A stretch of DNA of 64,000 nt from Megamonas hypermegale_A (GTDB lineage: Bacteria > Bacillota > Negativicutes > Selenomonadales > Selenomonadaceae): the NCBI RefSeq assembly GCF_030371585.1, contig NZ_JAUDCE010000006.1, one strand, 5' to 3'. The notes beneath the pieces are model-generated. The model worked only from the letters and a program-made list of their open reading frames with translations. It was not told the DNA's origin and did not search any database. The translations under genes were made by a program, and so were the position numbers. Shown here piece by piece: positions 42,256 through 50,652 of the stretch (position 1 is the first letter of the stretch; each line of letters begins with the position of its first letter).

Positions 42256-42710
42256 AAAAACCGTTTTACGATGGCGCTGCATTCATCTTCAAGCACGCCG
42301 GCGCGCACTTCAATCTGGTGCGGCAGATAGGGATTGCTGACGATGTTGAAGACAGATTCGCAGCCGCCTGCCCGCCAGTCGGTCGCGCCGTAGACGAGGC
42401 GCTTAATGCGGCTCGTGAACAGCGCTCCGGCGCACATAGGGCACGGTTCAATCGTAACGTACAGCGTTAAATCGCAAAGCCGCCAGTTTTTTATTTTCTG
42501 GCAGGCTTTTTTTATGGCTATAATTTCGGCATGAGCCGTAGCATCAAATGTCGTTTCCCGCAGATTGTGAGCGCGGGCGATGATTTGCCCCTGCTTGTTG
42601 CAGATTATCGCGCCTATGGGAATTTCGCCGAGTCTGAACGCTTTCGCGGCTTCTTTCAATGCTTCGCGCATTCCTTCGGTATCGCTGTGGATTACAGTTA
42701 TATCATTCAT
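42240..42710 (-). CDS. tadA: tRNA-specific adenosine deaminase
   Basis: 156 aa. It converts the wobble adenosine-34 of tRNA-Arg(ACG) to inosine. Zinc ligands and catalytic Glu are in DATAHAEIIAI and EPCPMCAGALFTSRI; GEIPIGAIICNKQGQIIARA and VYGATDWRAGGCESVFNI complete the family pattern. CGAGG lies upstream of the ATG. Convergent with, and overlapping by 16 bases, the HD-domain gene. Confidence 0.95.
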   Translation of the reverse strand: MNDITVIHSDTEGMREALKEAAKAFRLGEIPIGAIICNKQGQIIARAHNLRETTFDATAHAEIIAIKKACQKIKNWRLCDLTLYVTIEPCPMCAGALFTSRIKRLVYGATDWRAGGCESVFNIVSNPYLPHQIEVRAGVLEDECSAIVKRFFQQRR

Positions 42711-42740
42711 AAAAAACCTCGTTTAATCGTTAATTTTTGT

Positions 42741-42768
42741 TTGACCTGAAGAGAAAATGAATTATAAT
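42741..42768 (+). promoter_or_regulatory. promoter of the SSS symporter leader
   Basis: TTGACC (42741-42746), a 16-base spacer and TATAAT (42763-42768). The start near 42775 gives a leader of about 128 bases. Confidence 0.7.
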
Positions 42769-42774
42769 GATAAT

Positions 42775-42902
42775 GCTATAGTCTTGACGGAAACAATACT
42801 GACTTTCAGCAGATGATTTCCGAGGGTAAAAATACGACCTGTCGGCGGCAGTAAACTTTACTTTGTAGAGTTATTGACCGGCGGCTGAGACTGGAGGATA
42901 AG
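42775..42902 (+). promoter_or_regulatory. candidate structured RNA leader, type not recognised
   Basis: The leader can fold into a closing stem (TCAGC at about 42807-42811 with GCTGA at about 42884-42888, flanked by AGTC and GACT). This encloses two hairpins: CCGA.GGT/ACC..TCGG (about 42820-42845) and a 12-pair stem CAGTAA.CTTTAC/GTAGAGTTATTG (about 42849-42876). The closing stem ends just before the GGAGG ribosome site at 42893-42897, so the fold could affect translation. It does not fit the consensus of the glycine, lysine, SAM, TPP, purine, ykkC or c-di-GMP riboswitches as I know them. Confidence 0.4.
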
Positions 42903-44318
42903 ATGAACTGGTATTTAGTAGTAATTGCTCTTTACGCCGTGCTTTTGATTGCCGTTGGTGTGATTATATCGCGCCGCGTAAAGGGAGCGGATGATTTTTT
43001 TGTCGGCGGACGCAAGATGGCACCGTTTCTGCTGTTCATTACGCTGGTCGCTCCGAATATCGGAGCCGGTTCTACCGTAGGCGTGGCGGGCATGGGCTTT
43101 ACTTCGGGCATATCGGCAGCGTGGTGGATTATAGCTTCGGCTGTCGGTACTTTTATTTTAGCATTTATTATCGGTCCTAAGATATGGGAAATTGCCAAAA
43201 ATCACGGATTTTACACTCTGGGCGATTATCTGGAATACCGCTACAACCGCTATTTGCGCGGTCTTATTTCGCTGATGATGGCAATCGGCACTTTGGCTAT
43301 TTTCGCCGGTCAGCTCATGGGTATCGGCTGGATTTTATCCGTTGTAGCCGATATCGACAAGACGACGAGTGTGCTGATTGCGTCGGCTGTCGTTGTACTG
43401 TATTTCTGCGCCGGCGGATTTTTGTCGGCGGTGTATGCCAATCTGATTGAAGCGTGCGTGAAATTAATCGGTTTTATCGTTGCCGTGCCGCTCGTACTGT
43501 CATTTGTCGGCGGCTTTGACGGACTGCATGATAAAGTTGTCGCCAATATGGCGGATGCAGCGCAAAGTGCGGCGTATTTCAGTTTTGACGGGCTCGGCTC
43601 GACGGTAATCATGGGCTTTTTCCTGATGCTTATGCCGTCGTTTTTCCTGTCGCCGGCTCTAATCGGTAAGGTGTACAGTGCCAAAGACAAAAATACGGTG
43701 CGCCTCAGTACGTTTTTATGCGGCGTGGTAATGCTGCTGTTTTCCGTCATACCGGTAATTCTCGGCATGGCGGCTTATGCGATTGCGCCGGATTTGCCGC
43801 AGCGTGATTTGGCGCTGCCGTATGTAATGAAGGAATGTATGCCGTTTTGGGCATCGGCGCTGGCATTGGCGGCGATTTTCTCGGCGGAAATCAGCGCGGC
43901 GGATGCCGTTTTGTACATGATAACGACTTCGTTTACGAAGGATTTGTATAAATCGTTTATCAATCCGTCCATTTCCGATGAAAAACTGATAAAGGGCGGA
44001 CGTATTGTAACGGTGCTTGCCGGTGTAATCGGCATCGGTCTGGCGATTGTCCTGCCGAACGTAATATCGGCGCTGTCCATTTTCTATTCACTGATGTCCG
44101 TGTCGATAACGGCGCCGCTTTTGTTCGGACTGTTTACAAAAAAAAGCTCGGCTGCTTCTGCTATTGCCGCAGCCGTAATCGGTGTTATTGTTACGGTGGG
44201 GCTGGAATTGTTTAATGACAATAAAGGCATCTGGATTTTAAACGGACAGTCGACGGCGATACTGCTGACATTGATTATAATGATGGTAATGCTTGTTGTA
44301 AAACCGAAAAAAGCATAA
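42903..44318 (+). CDS. sodium:solute symporter (SSS family)
   Basis: 471 aa with about thirteen membrane helices. VIISRRVKGADDFFVGGRKM and LVAPNIGAGSTVGVAGMGFT near the N-terminus, GGFLSAVYANLIEACVKLIG, and SAEISAADAVLYMITTSFTK (the conserved region of the core bundle) mark the SSS/LeuT-fold family. It takes up an organic solute with Na+. It is clearly distinct from the PutP homologue at 52503-54008, and its substrate cannot be named. The GGAGG site lies at the end of a folded leader of about 128 bases that may control it. Confidence 0.9.
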   Translation: MNWYLVVIALYAVLLIAVGVIISRRVKGADDFFVGGRKMAPFLLFITLVAPNIGAGSTVGVAGMGFTSGISAAWWIIASAVGTFILAFIIGPKIWEIAKNHGFYTLGDYLEYRYNRYLRGLISLMMAIGTLAIFAGQLMGIGWILSVVADIDKTTSVLIASAVVVLYFCAGGFLSAVYANLIEACVKLIGFIVAVPLVLSFVGGFDGLHDKVVANMADAAQSAAYFSFDGLGSTVIMGFFLMLMPSFFLSPALIGKVYSAKDKNTVRLSTFLCGVVMLLFSVIPVILGMAAYAIAPDLPQRDLALPYVMKECMPFWASALALAAIFSAEISAADAVLYMITTSFTKDLYKSFINPSISDEKLIKGGRIVTVLAGVIGIGLAIVLPNVISALSIFYSLMSVSITAPLLFGLFTKKSSAASAIAAAVIGVIVTVGLELFNDNKGIWILNGQSTAILLTLIIMMVMLVVKPKKA

Positions 44319-44321
44319 AAA

Positions 44322-44365
44322 TAAAAAGCTGTTTAAGCGTTAATTTCTGCTTAAACAGCTTTTTT
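44322..44365. terminator. bidirectional intrinsic terminator
   Basis: AAAAGCTGTTTAAGC and GCTTAAACAGCTTTTT, 15-bp stem, between convergent genes. Confidence 0.88.
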
Positions 44366-44366
44366 A

Positions 44367-45269
44367 TTAGAGAAAATTATCGGTTGATTTAACTAGATTG
44401 ATTTTATACTTGCTGACGAGTATTTTATACGCTGTCTGGCTGTATTCCTCAAAGCCGGGAATGTCGCTCATGCAGTCGGTCAGAACGTAAATGCGGCGTG
44501 TCAGCTCCGGTTTGTCATAGTAATATTCGCAGATTTGCTTAATGCTTTCCAGTACGCAATGTGATTTTGCCTCGCCGGCAATAATGATTTTATCAAATTC
44601 GGCGATTTTTTCGAGTAGCTTCGTATTCGTACTGTCATGCGTGGAATATTCCGGACGGATAATGCCGTACATTTCCGAATGGCGGTTCTGTCCTTTGCAG
44701 ATTTTTTCCACAGGAACATCGGCGGCAACGGACATAAAATGAATTATATTGCTGAACTGATTTTCCAGTGTCCATCCCGTCGTGCCGTTGATACAGTGAT
44801 ACGGCCAGATGATGAGCTGCTTGCCCGTTTTTTCCAGCTGACGCACATAGTGCTTGCTGAGCGCCGGGTCGATTACGGCGCGCCATTTGCCGTCCGTCAA
44901 ATCCTGCGGCTTGATGACCGTATACGGTGCCGGGTGATTGCCCGCTTCATCCACCCACCAGTAAGGATGGAATATCTGCGCCGGCTCATGCGTATCGAGT
45001 GATACGATGATGGAGGATATTTTTTCGATATTATTGTAGATGAACTGACCGAGACGGATTACATCCTGCATAGCGCCGGGTACGCCGAGCGCACCGTTGT
45101 CCATGAAATCCTGCTGAATGTCGATACCGAGAAACAGCGTTTTCGGGCATTGCTCGTCATGTTCTATCTGCTCTAAATTCGCCCAGCGCAAAAGATGATT
45201 GAGCGGCAGAGGGTTTATAGCCTGCCCTACGGAATCCGTATCGAAAATATGATGAAATGGAGTCTTCAA
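44367..45269 (-). CDS. isochorismatase-like cysteine hydrolase (nicotinamidase-related)
   Basis: 300 aa, longer than typical nicotinamidases (about 200 aa). The cysteine-hydrolase core has the catalytic Asp in LFLGIDIQQDFMDNGALGVPG, DTHEPAQIFHPYWWVDEAGN for the metal-site region, and the nucleophile Cys in IIAGEAKSHCVLESIKQICE. About 40 extra N-terminal residues and an insertion (about 160-215) distinguish it from PncA. It could be a nicotinamidase or another amidase. Single gene; no NAD-salvage neighbour. Confidence 0.82.
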   Translation of the reverse strand: MKTPFHHIFDTDSVGQAINPLPLNHLLRWANLEQIEHDEQCPKTLFLGIDIQQDFMDNGALGVPGAMQDVIRLGQFIYNNIEKISSIIVSLDTHEPAQIFHPYWWVDEAGNHPAPYTVIKPQDLTDGKWRAVIDPALSKHYVRQLEKTGKQLIIWPYHCINGTTGWTLENQFSNIIHFMSVAADVPVEKICKGQNRHSEMYGIIRPEYSTHDSTNTKLLEKIAEFDKIIIAGEAKSHCVLESIKQICEYYYDKPELTRRIYVLTDCMSDIPGFEEYSQTAYKILVSKYKINLVKSTDNFL

Positions 45270-45309
45270 TTAATCACCTCGTTTAGATTTTTTCATTTTT
45301 TTATGAAAT

Positions 45310-45333
45310 AAGCTCAGGTTGTGCCTGAGCTTT
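45310..45333 (-). terminator. probable hairpin terminator before rlmH on the complement
   Basis: AAGCTCAGG/CCTGAGCTT with a four- to five-base loop. The T run after it on the complement is weak, so termination efficiency is uncertain. Lies just after the rlmH stop. Confidence 0.5.
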
Positions 45334-45336
45334 AAT

Positions 45337-45816
45337 TTACCAGTGATATTTTTCACCGCGGCTGATTTTGAAGGCGCGGTAAATCTGCTCCACCAGAAGA
45401 AGCCGTATCATCTGGTGCGTGAAGGTCATGCGGGAAAAAGAGATACGCTCGTCAGCGCGGCGGCGGATTTGCTCGGATAAGCCGAAAGCTCCGCCGATTA
45501 AAAATGTTATATGGCTTTGTCCTTTGAGCCCAAGCTTGTCTATTTTAGCGGAGAGTTCTTCAGAAGAAATATCTTTGCCGATTACATCGAGCACGATTAA
45601 ATAACTGCCGGCCGGTACTTTTTTCAAAAGACGCTCACCTTCCGTTTTCAGTACAGCAGCTTTTTCGGCGGGGGATGGATTGTCTTTCATTTTTTCTTCA
45701 TTGATTTCAATGAATTCCAGCTGAGTGAACGGTTTTAAGCGTTTGGCAAATTCAGCGATACCGTCCTTTAGATATTTTTCCTTGATTTTACCGGCGCATA
45801 CAATGGATATTTTCAT
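45337..45816 (-). CDS. rlmH: 23S rRNA (pseudouridine-1915-N3)-methyltransferase
   Basis: 159 aa SPOUT methyltransferase, full length. It methylates pseudouridine 1915 in helix 69 of the large ribosomal subunit. The SAM-binding knot is in TFLIGGAFGLSEQIRRRADE, and the C-terminal signature is complete (TFTHQMIRLLLVEQIYRAFK, then GEKYHW). Only 5 bases separate it from htrA, in the order walJ-htrA-rlmH that is conserved in many Firmicutes downstream of walRK. Confidence 0.97.
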   Translation of the reverse strand: MKISIVCAGKIKEKYLKDGIAEFAKRLKPFTQLEFIEINEEKMKDNPSPAEKAAVLKTEGERLLKKVPAGSYLIVLDVIGKDISSEELSAKIDKLGLKGQSHITFLIGGAFGLSEQIRRRADERISFSRMTFTHQMIRLLLVEQIYRAFKISRGEKYHW

Positions 45817-45821
45817 GGCGG

Positions 45822-46919
45822 TTAATTATTTTTCGGCATTTCCGTCAAAGTGGCCTGTACTTCGCCGATATTGCCGTTGCGGGAAATAGTGATTGTGATG
45901 GTGTCGCCGATATTGTGCTCGGAAATGGCACTGCGCAAATCAGCCACTGTATTCGTTTCTTTGCCGTCGATTTTCAGGATTAAATCGCGCTGCTGTATAC
46001 CTGCCTCGTCCGCTGGTCCGCCGAGAGCAATCTGCATTACGATGACGCCTGCATCAACATTTAAGCGGTATCCCGCCTGTGCTGCCGTCTGTTTATCGAG
46101 AACGCCTACGCCGAGATACGGATATGATACGTAACCGTTGGCGATTAATTCATCAATAATCGGTTTTACCGTATTAATCGGAATGGCAAATCCCATACCT
46201 TCAACACCTGTTGCGGCGAGTTTGGCGCTGTTGATACCGATAACTTTGCCGTCGGCATTGACGAGTGCACCGCCGGAGTTGCCCGGATTGATAGCAGCAT
46301 CCGTTTGGAGCAGTTTCACGCGGTTATCGCCGATATTGAGCGTTCTGTTCAAGGCACTGATTACGCCTGCCGTAACACTGCCCTGAAATTCCAGTCCCAT
46401 AGGATTGCCGATGGCGATAGCCGGTTCGCCGACCATGATGTCGTCAGAGTCGCCGAATTCCGCTGTCGGCAGATTTTCCGCATCGACTTTGATAACGGCA
46501 AGGTCAGTATACGGGTCGGTTCCGATTAAAGAGGCTTTTAATGTGCGCCCGTCGGATAAAGCTACGGTGATATCCTTAGCTCCGTCGATTACGTGATTGT
46601 TCGTTACGATATAACCGTCGCTGCGGAATATTACACCGGAGCCGGTGCCGTTGTCGATTTCCACCTGACGATTGAACCAGTCGCGGGCAACGGCTTTATT
46701 CGTTATGCCGACGATAGCCGGACCGACTTTTTTCGCCGCCTGAACGACCGGCGTATTGCGGGCATCGGATGGCGGCGCAGCCGGAGCTTTTTCTTCCGCT
46801 TTAACGGAATTATCAGCAGACTGCGAAGATGTATCCTCATTGCCAAAAGAACAGGAAGCGAAAATGAGCGAACTTACCGCAATGAGCAGAACACCTAAAA
46901 TATATATTGGCTTTTTCAT
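45822..46919 (-). CDS. HtrA/DegP-family serine protease, membrane-anchored
   Basis: 365 aa. The N-terminal hydrophobic segment (about 5-22) ends in ASC, a possible lipoprotein site, and is followed by an Ala/Pro/Glu-rich linker. Trypsin-like domain at about 60-250 with catalytic H109 (VTNNHVIDGA), D139 (TDPYTDLAVI) and S215 (INPGNSGGALV), then one PDZ domain (about 270-360; GVLDKQTAAQAGYRLNV, LILKIDGKETNTVADLRSAI). It degrades or refolds damaged envelope proteins. The start at 46919 is fixed by AAGGAGG; 17 additional upstream codons are rejected. It lies between walJ and rlmH as in Firmicute wal operons. Confidence 0.94.
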   Translation of the reverse strand: MKKPIYILGVLLIAVSSLIFASCSFGNEDTSSQSADNSVKAEEKAPAAPPSDARNTPVVQAAKKVGPAIVGITNKAVARDWFNRQVEIDNGTGSGVIFRSDGYIVTNNHVIDGAKDITVALSDGRTLKASLIGTDPYTDLAVIKVDAENLPTAEFGDSDDIMVGEPAIAIGNPMGLEFQGSVTAGVISALNRTLNIGDNRVKLLQTDAAINPGNSGGALVNADGKVIGINSAKLAATGVEGMGFAIPINTVKPIIDELIANGYVSYPYLGVGVLDKQTAAQAGYRLNVDAGVIVMQIALGGPADEAGIQQRDLILKIDGKETNTVADLRSAISEHNIGDTITITISRNGNIGEVQATLTEMPKNN

Positions 46920-46956
46920 TACAAAAACCTCCTTAGCGGATTTTTCATTAAATATA

Positions 46957-47000
46957 TTGTGCTGATACATTAAACCTGTAGCCAGCAGTATAATGCTTTA
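46957..47000 (+). repeat. truncated family B repeat (left half only)
   Basis: TTGTGCTGAT, then ACATT, CCTGTAGCCAGCAGTATAAT and GCTTTA: the left end and the left inner arm of a family B element without centre or right half. The match ends at the walJ stop codon, whose TAA falls inside the element-like GCTTTA. It may have been cut, or may have supplied the stop. Confidence 0.65.
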
Positions 47001-47768
47001 GTTAAAATTCAAAGAAAGTGTTTTATCCGGTGAAGCGACATGAAGATTGACAGCCGCATTTTCCTGCTGCGAAATAATGGAACGGATTGTATTTACGGCT
47101 GTCTGCGGTGTATTATTGTGCTCACTCAGATGAGCAAGAATTACCTCCTGCGGTTTGTGCGGCAGGTTTTTCAGAGTAAATCCGGCAGCCTCATTGGACA
47201 AATGGCCGCGCGTACCTAAAATACGTTTTTTCAAATGCCACGGATAAGAACCGTTCTGGAGCAGATTTATATCGTGGTTGGCTTCCAGAACGAGGATATC
47301 GGAGCCGTCCAGCGCCTGCTGCACCGCATCAGTGGCAAAGCCCAAATCGGTGGCTAAGGTTATTCTGCCCTGTTTAGTCTGGATATTATAACCGACCGGT
47401 TCAGCGGCATCATGTGGCACGGCAAAAGAATTTACGGTCAGGCTGCCGACGGTGAAACTGCTGTCCGGGAGCGCGCGGCAGCACTTGGCCGGTATATCGC
47501 GGATAAACGGCATGGCTTTAAATGTATTGAGTTTGGCATAAAGCGGTATTTGATAATTTTTGCTGAGTGTTTTCAAACCGCGTATATGGTCGATATGTTC
47601 ATGCGTAATTAATATGGAAGATATATCGCGTATATCTAAGTGCAGTTCGGACAATTTCTGCTGTATGCGGCGCGCGCTGATACCGGCATCAATCAGGACA
47701 GCGGTATCGTCATCGCGGATTAAAGTACAGTTGCCCTTGCTGCCGCTGGCTAAAACGGATATCTGCAT
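46998..47768 (-). CDS. walJ: WalJ/YycJ-type metallo-beta-lactamase-fold hydrolase
   Basis: 256 aa. MQISVLASGSKGNCTLIRDD and VLIDAGISARRIQQ are the YycJ start; the metal motif is SILITHEHIDHIRGL (HxHxDH), with FAVPHDAAEPVGY, LATDLGF and LEANHD as later ligands. YycJ proteins are implicated in coordinating cell-wall and DNA processes and appear to be nucleases. The ATG at 47768 is chosen because TGAGG precedes it; a start four codons earlier overlaps that site. walJ, htrA and rlmH are co-oriented, but walRK, walH and walI are not upstream; repeat B7 and the Fur-family gene are there instead. Confidence 0.93.
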   Translation of the reverse strand: MQISVLASGSKGNCTLIRDDDTAVLIDAGISARRIQQKLSELHLDIRDISSILITHEHIDHIRGLKTLSKNYQIPLYAKLNTFKAMPFIRDIPAKCCRALPDSSFTVGSLTVNSFAVPHDAAEPVGYNIQTKQGRITLATDLGFATDAVQQALDGSDILVLEANHDINLLQNGSYPWHLKKRILGTRGHLSNEAAGFTLKNLPHKPQEVILAHLSEHNNTPQTAVNTIRSIISQQENAAVNLHVASPDKTLSLNFN

Positions 47769-47792
47769 AGAAAACCTCATTTCATTAATCTG

Positions 47793-47915
47793 CTGTGTTA
47801 GTAAAACATCGAAGCTGTAACCAGCAGTATAATAGTTTATATTCGTTCGATGTTGTCACTTAACCTCACTAAATATAAACTATTATACTGCTGCGGGAAA
47901 TTGACTAGCACAATA
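47793..47915 (+). repeat. family B palindromic intergenic repeat, copy B7
   Basis: About 123 bp between two minus-strand genes (walJ and the Fur-family gene), yet in the same + orientation as all other copies. Ends CTGTGTTAGT/ACTAGCACAATAG. Inner arms CAGTATAATAGTTTATATT and AATATAAACTATTATACTG perfect. Centre GTCACTTAACCTCACT. Confidence 0.88.
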
Positions 47916-47973
47916 GATTTTCATTAATAATGGTATAAATAAGTATATTACTACAGTATGAAAAAAACAATAT

Positions 47974-48000
47974 AAAAAGCCACAGAAAATCTGTGACTTT
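47974..48000 (-). terminator. intrinsic terminator of the Fur-family gene
   Basis: On the complement AAAGTCACAG and CTGTGGCTTTTT pair around ATTTT, followed by T residues. Confidence 0.8.
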
Positions 48001-48023
48001 AGATTAATTTTTGATTAGAATTT

Positions 48024-48458
48024 TTAACTGGCTTTTACTTTTTTGGCTTTGCATTCGGCACAGACACCGTAGAAATAAAACTGATGCTTCGTTATGTCAT
48101 AAGAAGTCTGCGTTTCAACGTCGGCAATACATTTGTCGAAATTGACCATTATATCGTCGATACGGCCGCACTGTGTGCAGCAGATATGTGCGTGGGAAGT
48201 CATGTTTGCATCGTAGCGGAAAGCGTCTTCGCCGACGTTTAAAATATTGATTAAGCCGATTTCGTTCAGGATATCTACTGTTTTGTAAATAGTAGCTAAG
48301 CTCATGGTAGGATAATAAGGCTGCAATTTATTGAAAATCATTTCTGCATTAGGATGAGATTTTGTATTGCACAATGCGTTATAGATGGCCAAACGCTGCG
48401 GAGTAACCTTGAAACCTTTTTTTCGTAAGAGCTCAGTCACTTTTTTGTTGTCCAACAT
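48024..48458 (-). CDS. Fur/PerR-family metalloregulator
   Basis: 144 aa. A winged-helix DNA-binding domain (about 1-85: GFKVTPQRLAIYNALCNTKS, YPTMSLATIYKTVDILNEIG) is followed by the metal/dimer domain with HAHICCTQCGRIDDIM and the C-terminal FYGVCAECKAKK, giving two CxxC structural zinc sites. RYDANMTSHAHICC resembles PerR more than classical Fur, but regulator type (iron, peroxide, zinc) is not settled. A 7-3-7 inverted repeat 25 bases upstream suggests self-regulation. Confidence 0.92.
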   Translation of the reverse strand: MLDNKKVTELLRKKGFKVTPQRLAIYNALCNTKSHPNAEMIFNKLQPYYPTMSLATIYKTVDILNEIGLINILNVGEDAFRYDANMTSHAHICCTQCGRIDDIMVNFDKCIADVETQTSYDITKHQFYFYGVCAECKAKKVKAS

Positions 48459-48482
48459 GGCTGTTATGCTCCTTTCAATATA

Positions 48483-48499
48483 TTAATAATCGTTATTAA
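48483..48499. promoter_or_regulatory. candidate Fur/PerR operator
   Basis: TTAATAATCGTTATTAA: perfect 7-base arms around TCG, upstream of the Fur-family start at 48458. Similar in size and AT content to Fur and PerR boxes, but not an exact match to either consensus. Confidence 0.5.
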
Positions 48500-48654
48500 A
48501 ATAGAAAAGTTATCCAAAAACTATAACTTAATTCTAAAAGAAAAACAGGCGCTTGTCAAGATTTTCCGTGCATTAACATAGGATACCGTCTTTTATTTTC
48601 GAAAGCAAGTGTGCTATAATTTAAAATAATGTTTTGAAAAGGTAGGTGTAATTT

Positions 48655-49797
48655 ATGTTTGCCTTGATGACAATAGGCTGTCTGCTTGTTATAACAGGTT
48701 TGGTTTTTTTATTGTCAGGGGAAATTTTTTCGCAGACTGTAAAAAAGAGCGCACGCAGGAAACTATTGGTCATTGACTTGATAATAGCAGCGGTTTTCTT
48801 TATCGTATATCCGTCCGTTATGACGAAGGATTACGGCGGAATTCTGGCTGAGATTACAGTCCTATGGTTTGTACTGCAGCTTTTCTTGATAATATTGGCT
48901 GTCATAGTAAAATTACTGCGGCTGATATATGAAAAGACGAAAGGCGCTCCCGTCGATGAGAGCCGCAGACGGTTTCTGCGCGGCTGCATCTGGGTGCCGG
49001 CCATATCGGGAGCTTTATACGGCGGTCTGTACGAAAAAAATCATATAGAATTTACGAATATAGATATTGATGCCGGTGATTACACCCGCTTAAACAGGCT
49101 GAAAATAGCGCAGCTTTCCGATGTTCATCTGGGACGGTTTTTTTCCGTCAAACAGCTGCAGGATGTTTTAAATCAGATTATCCAGCAGAGAGCTGACATG
49201 CTCGTACTGACTGGCGACATTTTTGACAGTGCAAGGGGCAGCGATAATGATGAAGCGATTAAGGTTTTAAACGCATATTCGCAGTTTTTTCCGTTCGGTG
49301 TTTATTTCTGCTGGGGCAATCATGAGCATTACCGCGGTATTGAACATTTGAAAGAGGAACTGGAAAAAACGAATATTCAGGTTCTGAAAAATGCTGCTGT
49401 TAAGGTTTTAAGCGGTGATAAGCCGTTTTATGTGCTGGGAGTTGATTTTGCAACAGGCGATATGGAAGATGATGTCGTGGCGCTGCGCGAAGCGTATGTA
49501 GAAGAAGCGCTGGCAACTGTGCCGGACAATGCCTATAAAATTTTATTGGCGCATCATTCCATTTTCATTGATGAAGCTGTTAAATATAACATAAATCTGA
49601 CGCTTACGGGGCATACGCACGGCGGCCAGTTCGGCTTTATGGGCATACCGGTTTTTCCGATGTTTAAGTATATGCGGGGATTAGTCGAACAAAATGGCTG
49701 CATTGGATATATTAATCGCGGTGCAGGCAGCTGGTTTCCATTCCGGATTGGCTGTCCGCCGGAAGTTACATTTTTCAATTTTAAAGCTAAAGGGTGA
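48655..49797 (+). CDS. membrane-anchored metallophosphoesterase
   Basis: 380 aa. Three hydrophobic helices (about 1-25, 38-55, 62-90) and a short twin-arginine-like RRRFLRG at about 101-107 precede a calcineurin-type phosphoesterase domain (about 140-380). Metal motifs: KIAQLSDVHLGRF (D-x-H), VLTGDIFD (GDxxD), CWGNHEHYRG (GNHE), LLAHHS and LTGHTHGGQFGF (GHTH). Related YkuE-type proteins act on phosphoesters at the cell surface. The next gene starts 6 bases after its stop, so they form an operon. Confidence 0.9.
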   Translation: MFALMTIGCLLVITGLVFLLSGEIFSQTVKKSARRKLLVIDLIIAAVFFIVYPSVMTKDYGGILAEITVLWFVLQLFLIILAVIVKLLRLIYEKTKGAPVDESRRRFLRGCIWVPAISGALYGGLYEKNHIEFTNIDIDAGDYTRLNRLKIAQLSDVHLGRFFSVKQLQDVLNQIIQQRADMLVLTGDIFDSARGSDNDEAIKVLNAYSQFFPFGVYFCWGNHEHYRGIEHLKEELEKTNIQVLKNAAVKVLSGDKPFYVLGVDFATGDMEDDVVALREAYVEEALATVPDNAYKILLAHHSIFIDEAVKYNINLTLTGHTHGGQFGFMGIPVFPMFKYMRGLVEQNGCIGYINRGAGSWFPFRIGCPPEVTFFNFKAKG

Positions 49798-49803
49798 TAA
49801 AAA

Positions 49804-50646
49804 ATGAACGATATCGCAAAAATGCGCGAACTCTGGCAGGAAATGAGTTCATGGATGACAACTTATATGAAATCGTTTTATTCACCGGAGGAAGCACAAA
49901 AGGCAAAATCACATCTCGATATAAAAAATACGGGAACAATTTTCTTCGATGATGCACAGATTGTAGACGGAATTGTGCTGAAAGAGCAGCATACATGGAA
50001 AGTTACGCATAACTGCGAACGTCTGGCGCAGCATTTGAAGCTCAATGAACATGATACTATTCTGGCGAAGATGATAGGTCTGTTTCACGATGTCGGCCGT
50101 TTCCGCCAGTTTACGATATACCGCACATTCAACGATGCCATGTCGGAAAATCACGCCAAACTCGGTCTGTTCGTGATAAAAGACCTGTCGTTTATGCAGA
50201 AACTTTCAGCTGACGATTTGGCGACGCTGAAATTCGCCATCGGCAATCACAATGCCAAGGAAATCGCACTGACGGACAATAAGAGATGGCTCTCTTTTGC
50301 CAAATTAATCCGCGATGCGGATAAAATCGACATTTACCGCGTGCTGAAACCGTATCTCGGACCGACGGACGGTACAGGTTGCAGTCCTGATTTTGTGGAA
50401 CTGTTCGTAGAGGGCAAACAGTGCGATTATACGAAAATGCGCACACAGGACGACCGCAAGCTCGTCCGCCTGATGTGGGTTTACGATATAAATTATGCCT
50501 GGTCGCTTCAGCAGATAATCAACGATAATTATATAGAAGAAATCATCGGCAATCTGCTGCAGGATGAGGAAATGACGAAAGGTTTTAACCGCCTGCGGGC
50601 ATATATGGAAAAGAAACTGAAAACACCTGATATCTGGGAAGAATAA
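49804..50646 (+). CDS. HD-domain phosphohydrolase
   Basis: 280 aa. HNCERLAQHLKLNEHDTILA gives the first metal His; MIGLFHDVGRFRQFTIYRTF holds the HD pair followed by GRFRQ; IGNHN and LIRDADKIDIYRVLKPYLG give later ligands. The pattern is common in bacterial HD hydrolases of unknown substrate. Start ATG at 49804 with GGGTGATA overlapping the end of the metallophosphoesterase gene. Followed by repeat B8. Confidence 0.88.
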   Translation: MNDIAKMRELWQEMSSWMTTYMKSFYSPEEAQKAKSHLDIKNTGTIFFDDAQIVDGIVLKEQHTWKVTHNCERLAQHLKLNEHDTILAKMIGLFHDVGRFRQFTIYRTFNDAMSENHAKLGLFVIKDLSFMQKLSADDLATLKFAIGNHNAKEIALTDNKRWLSFAKLIRDADKIDIYRVLKPYLGPTDGTGCSPDFVELFVEGKQCDYTKMRTQDDRKLVRLMWVYDINYAWSLQQIINDNYIEEIIGNLLQDEEMTKGFNRLRAYMEKKLKTPDIWEE

Positions 50647-50652
50647 TCTTTA

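Noticed and set aside
42775..42902. SRP RNA or a known riboswitch next to tadA
   Set aside because: The 4.5S RNA tetraloop and asymmetric-loop motif are not visible, and the leader does not match the glycine, lysine, ykkC or other consensus patterns I could recall; kept only as an unassigned leader.
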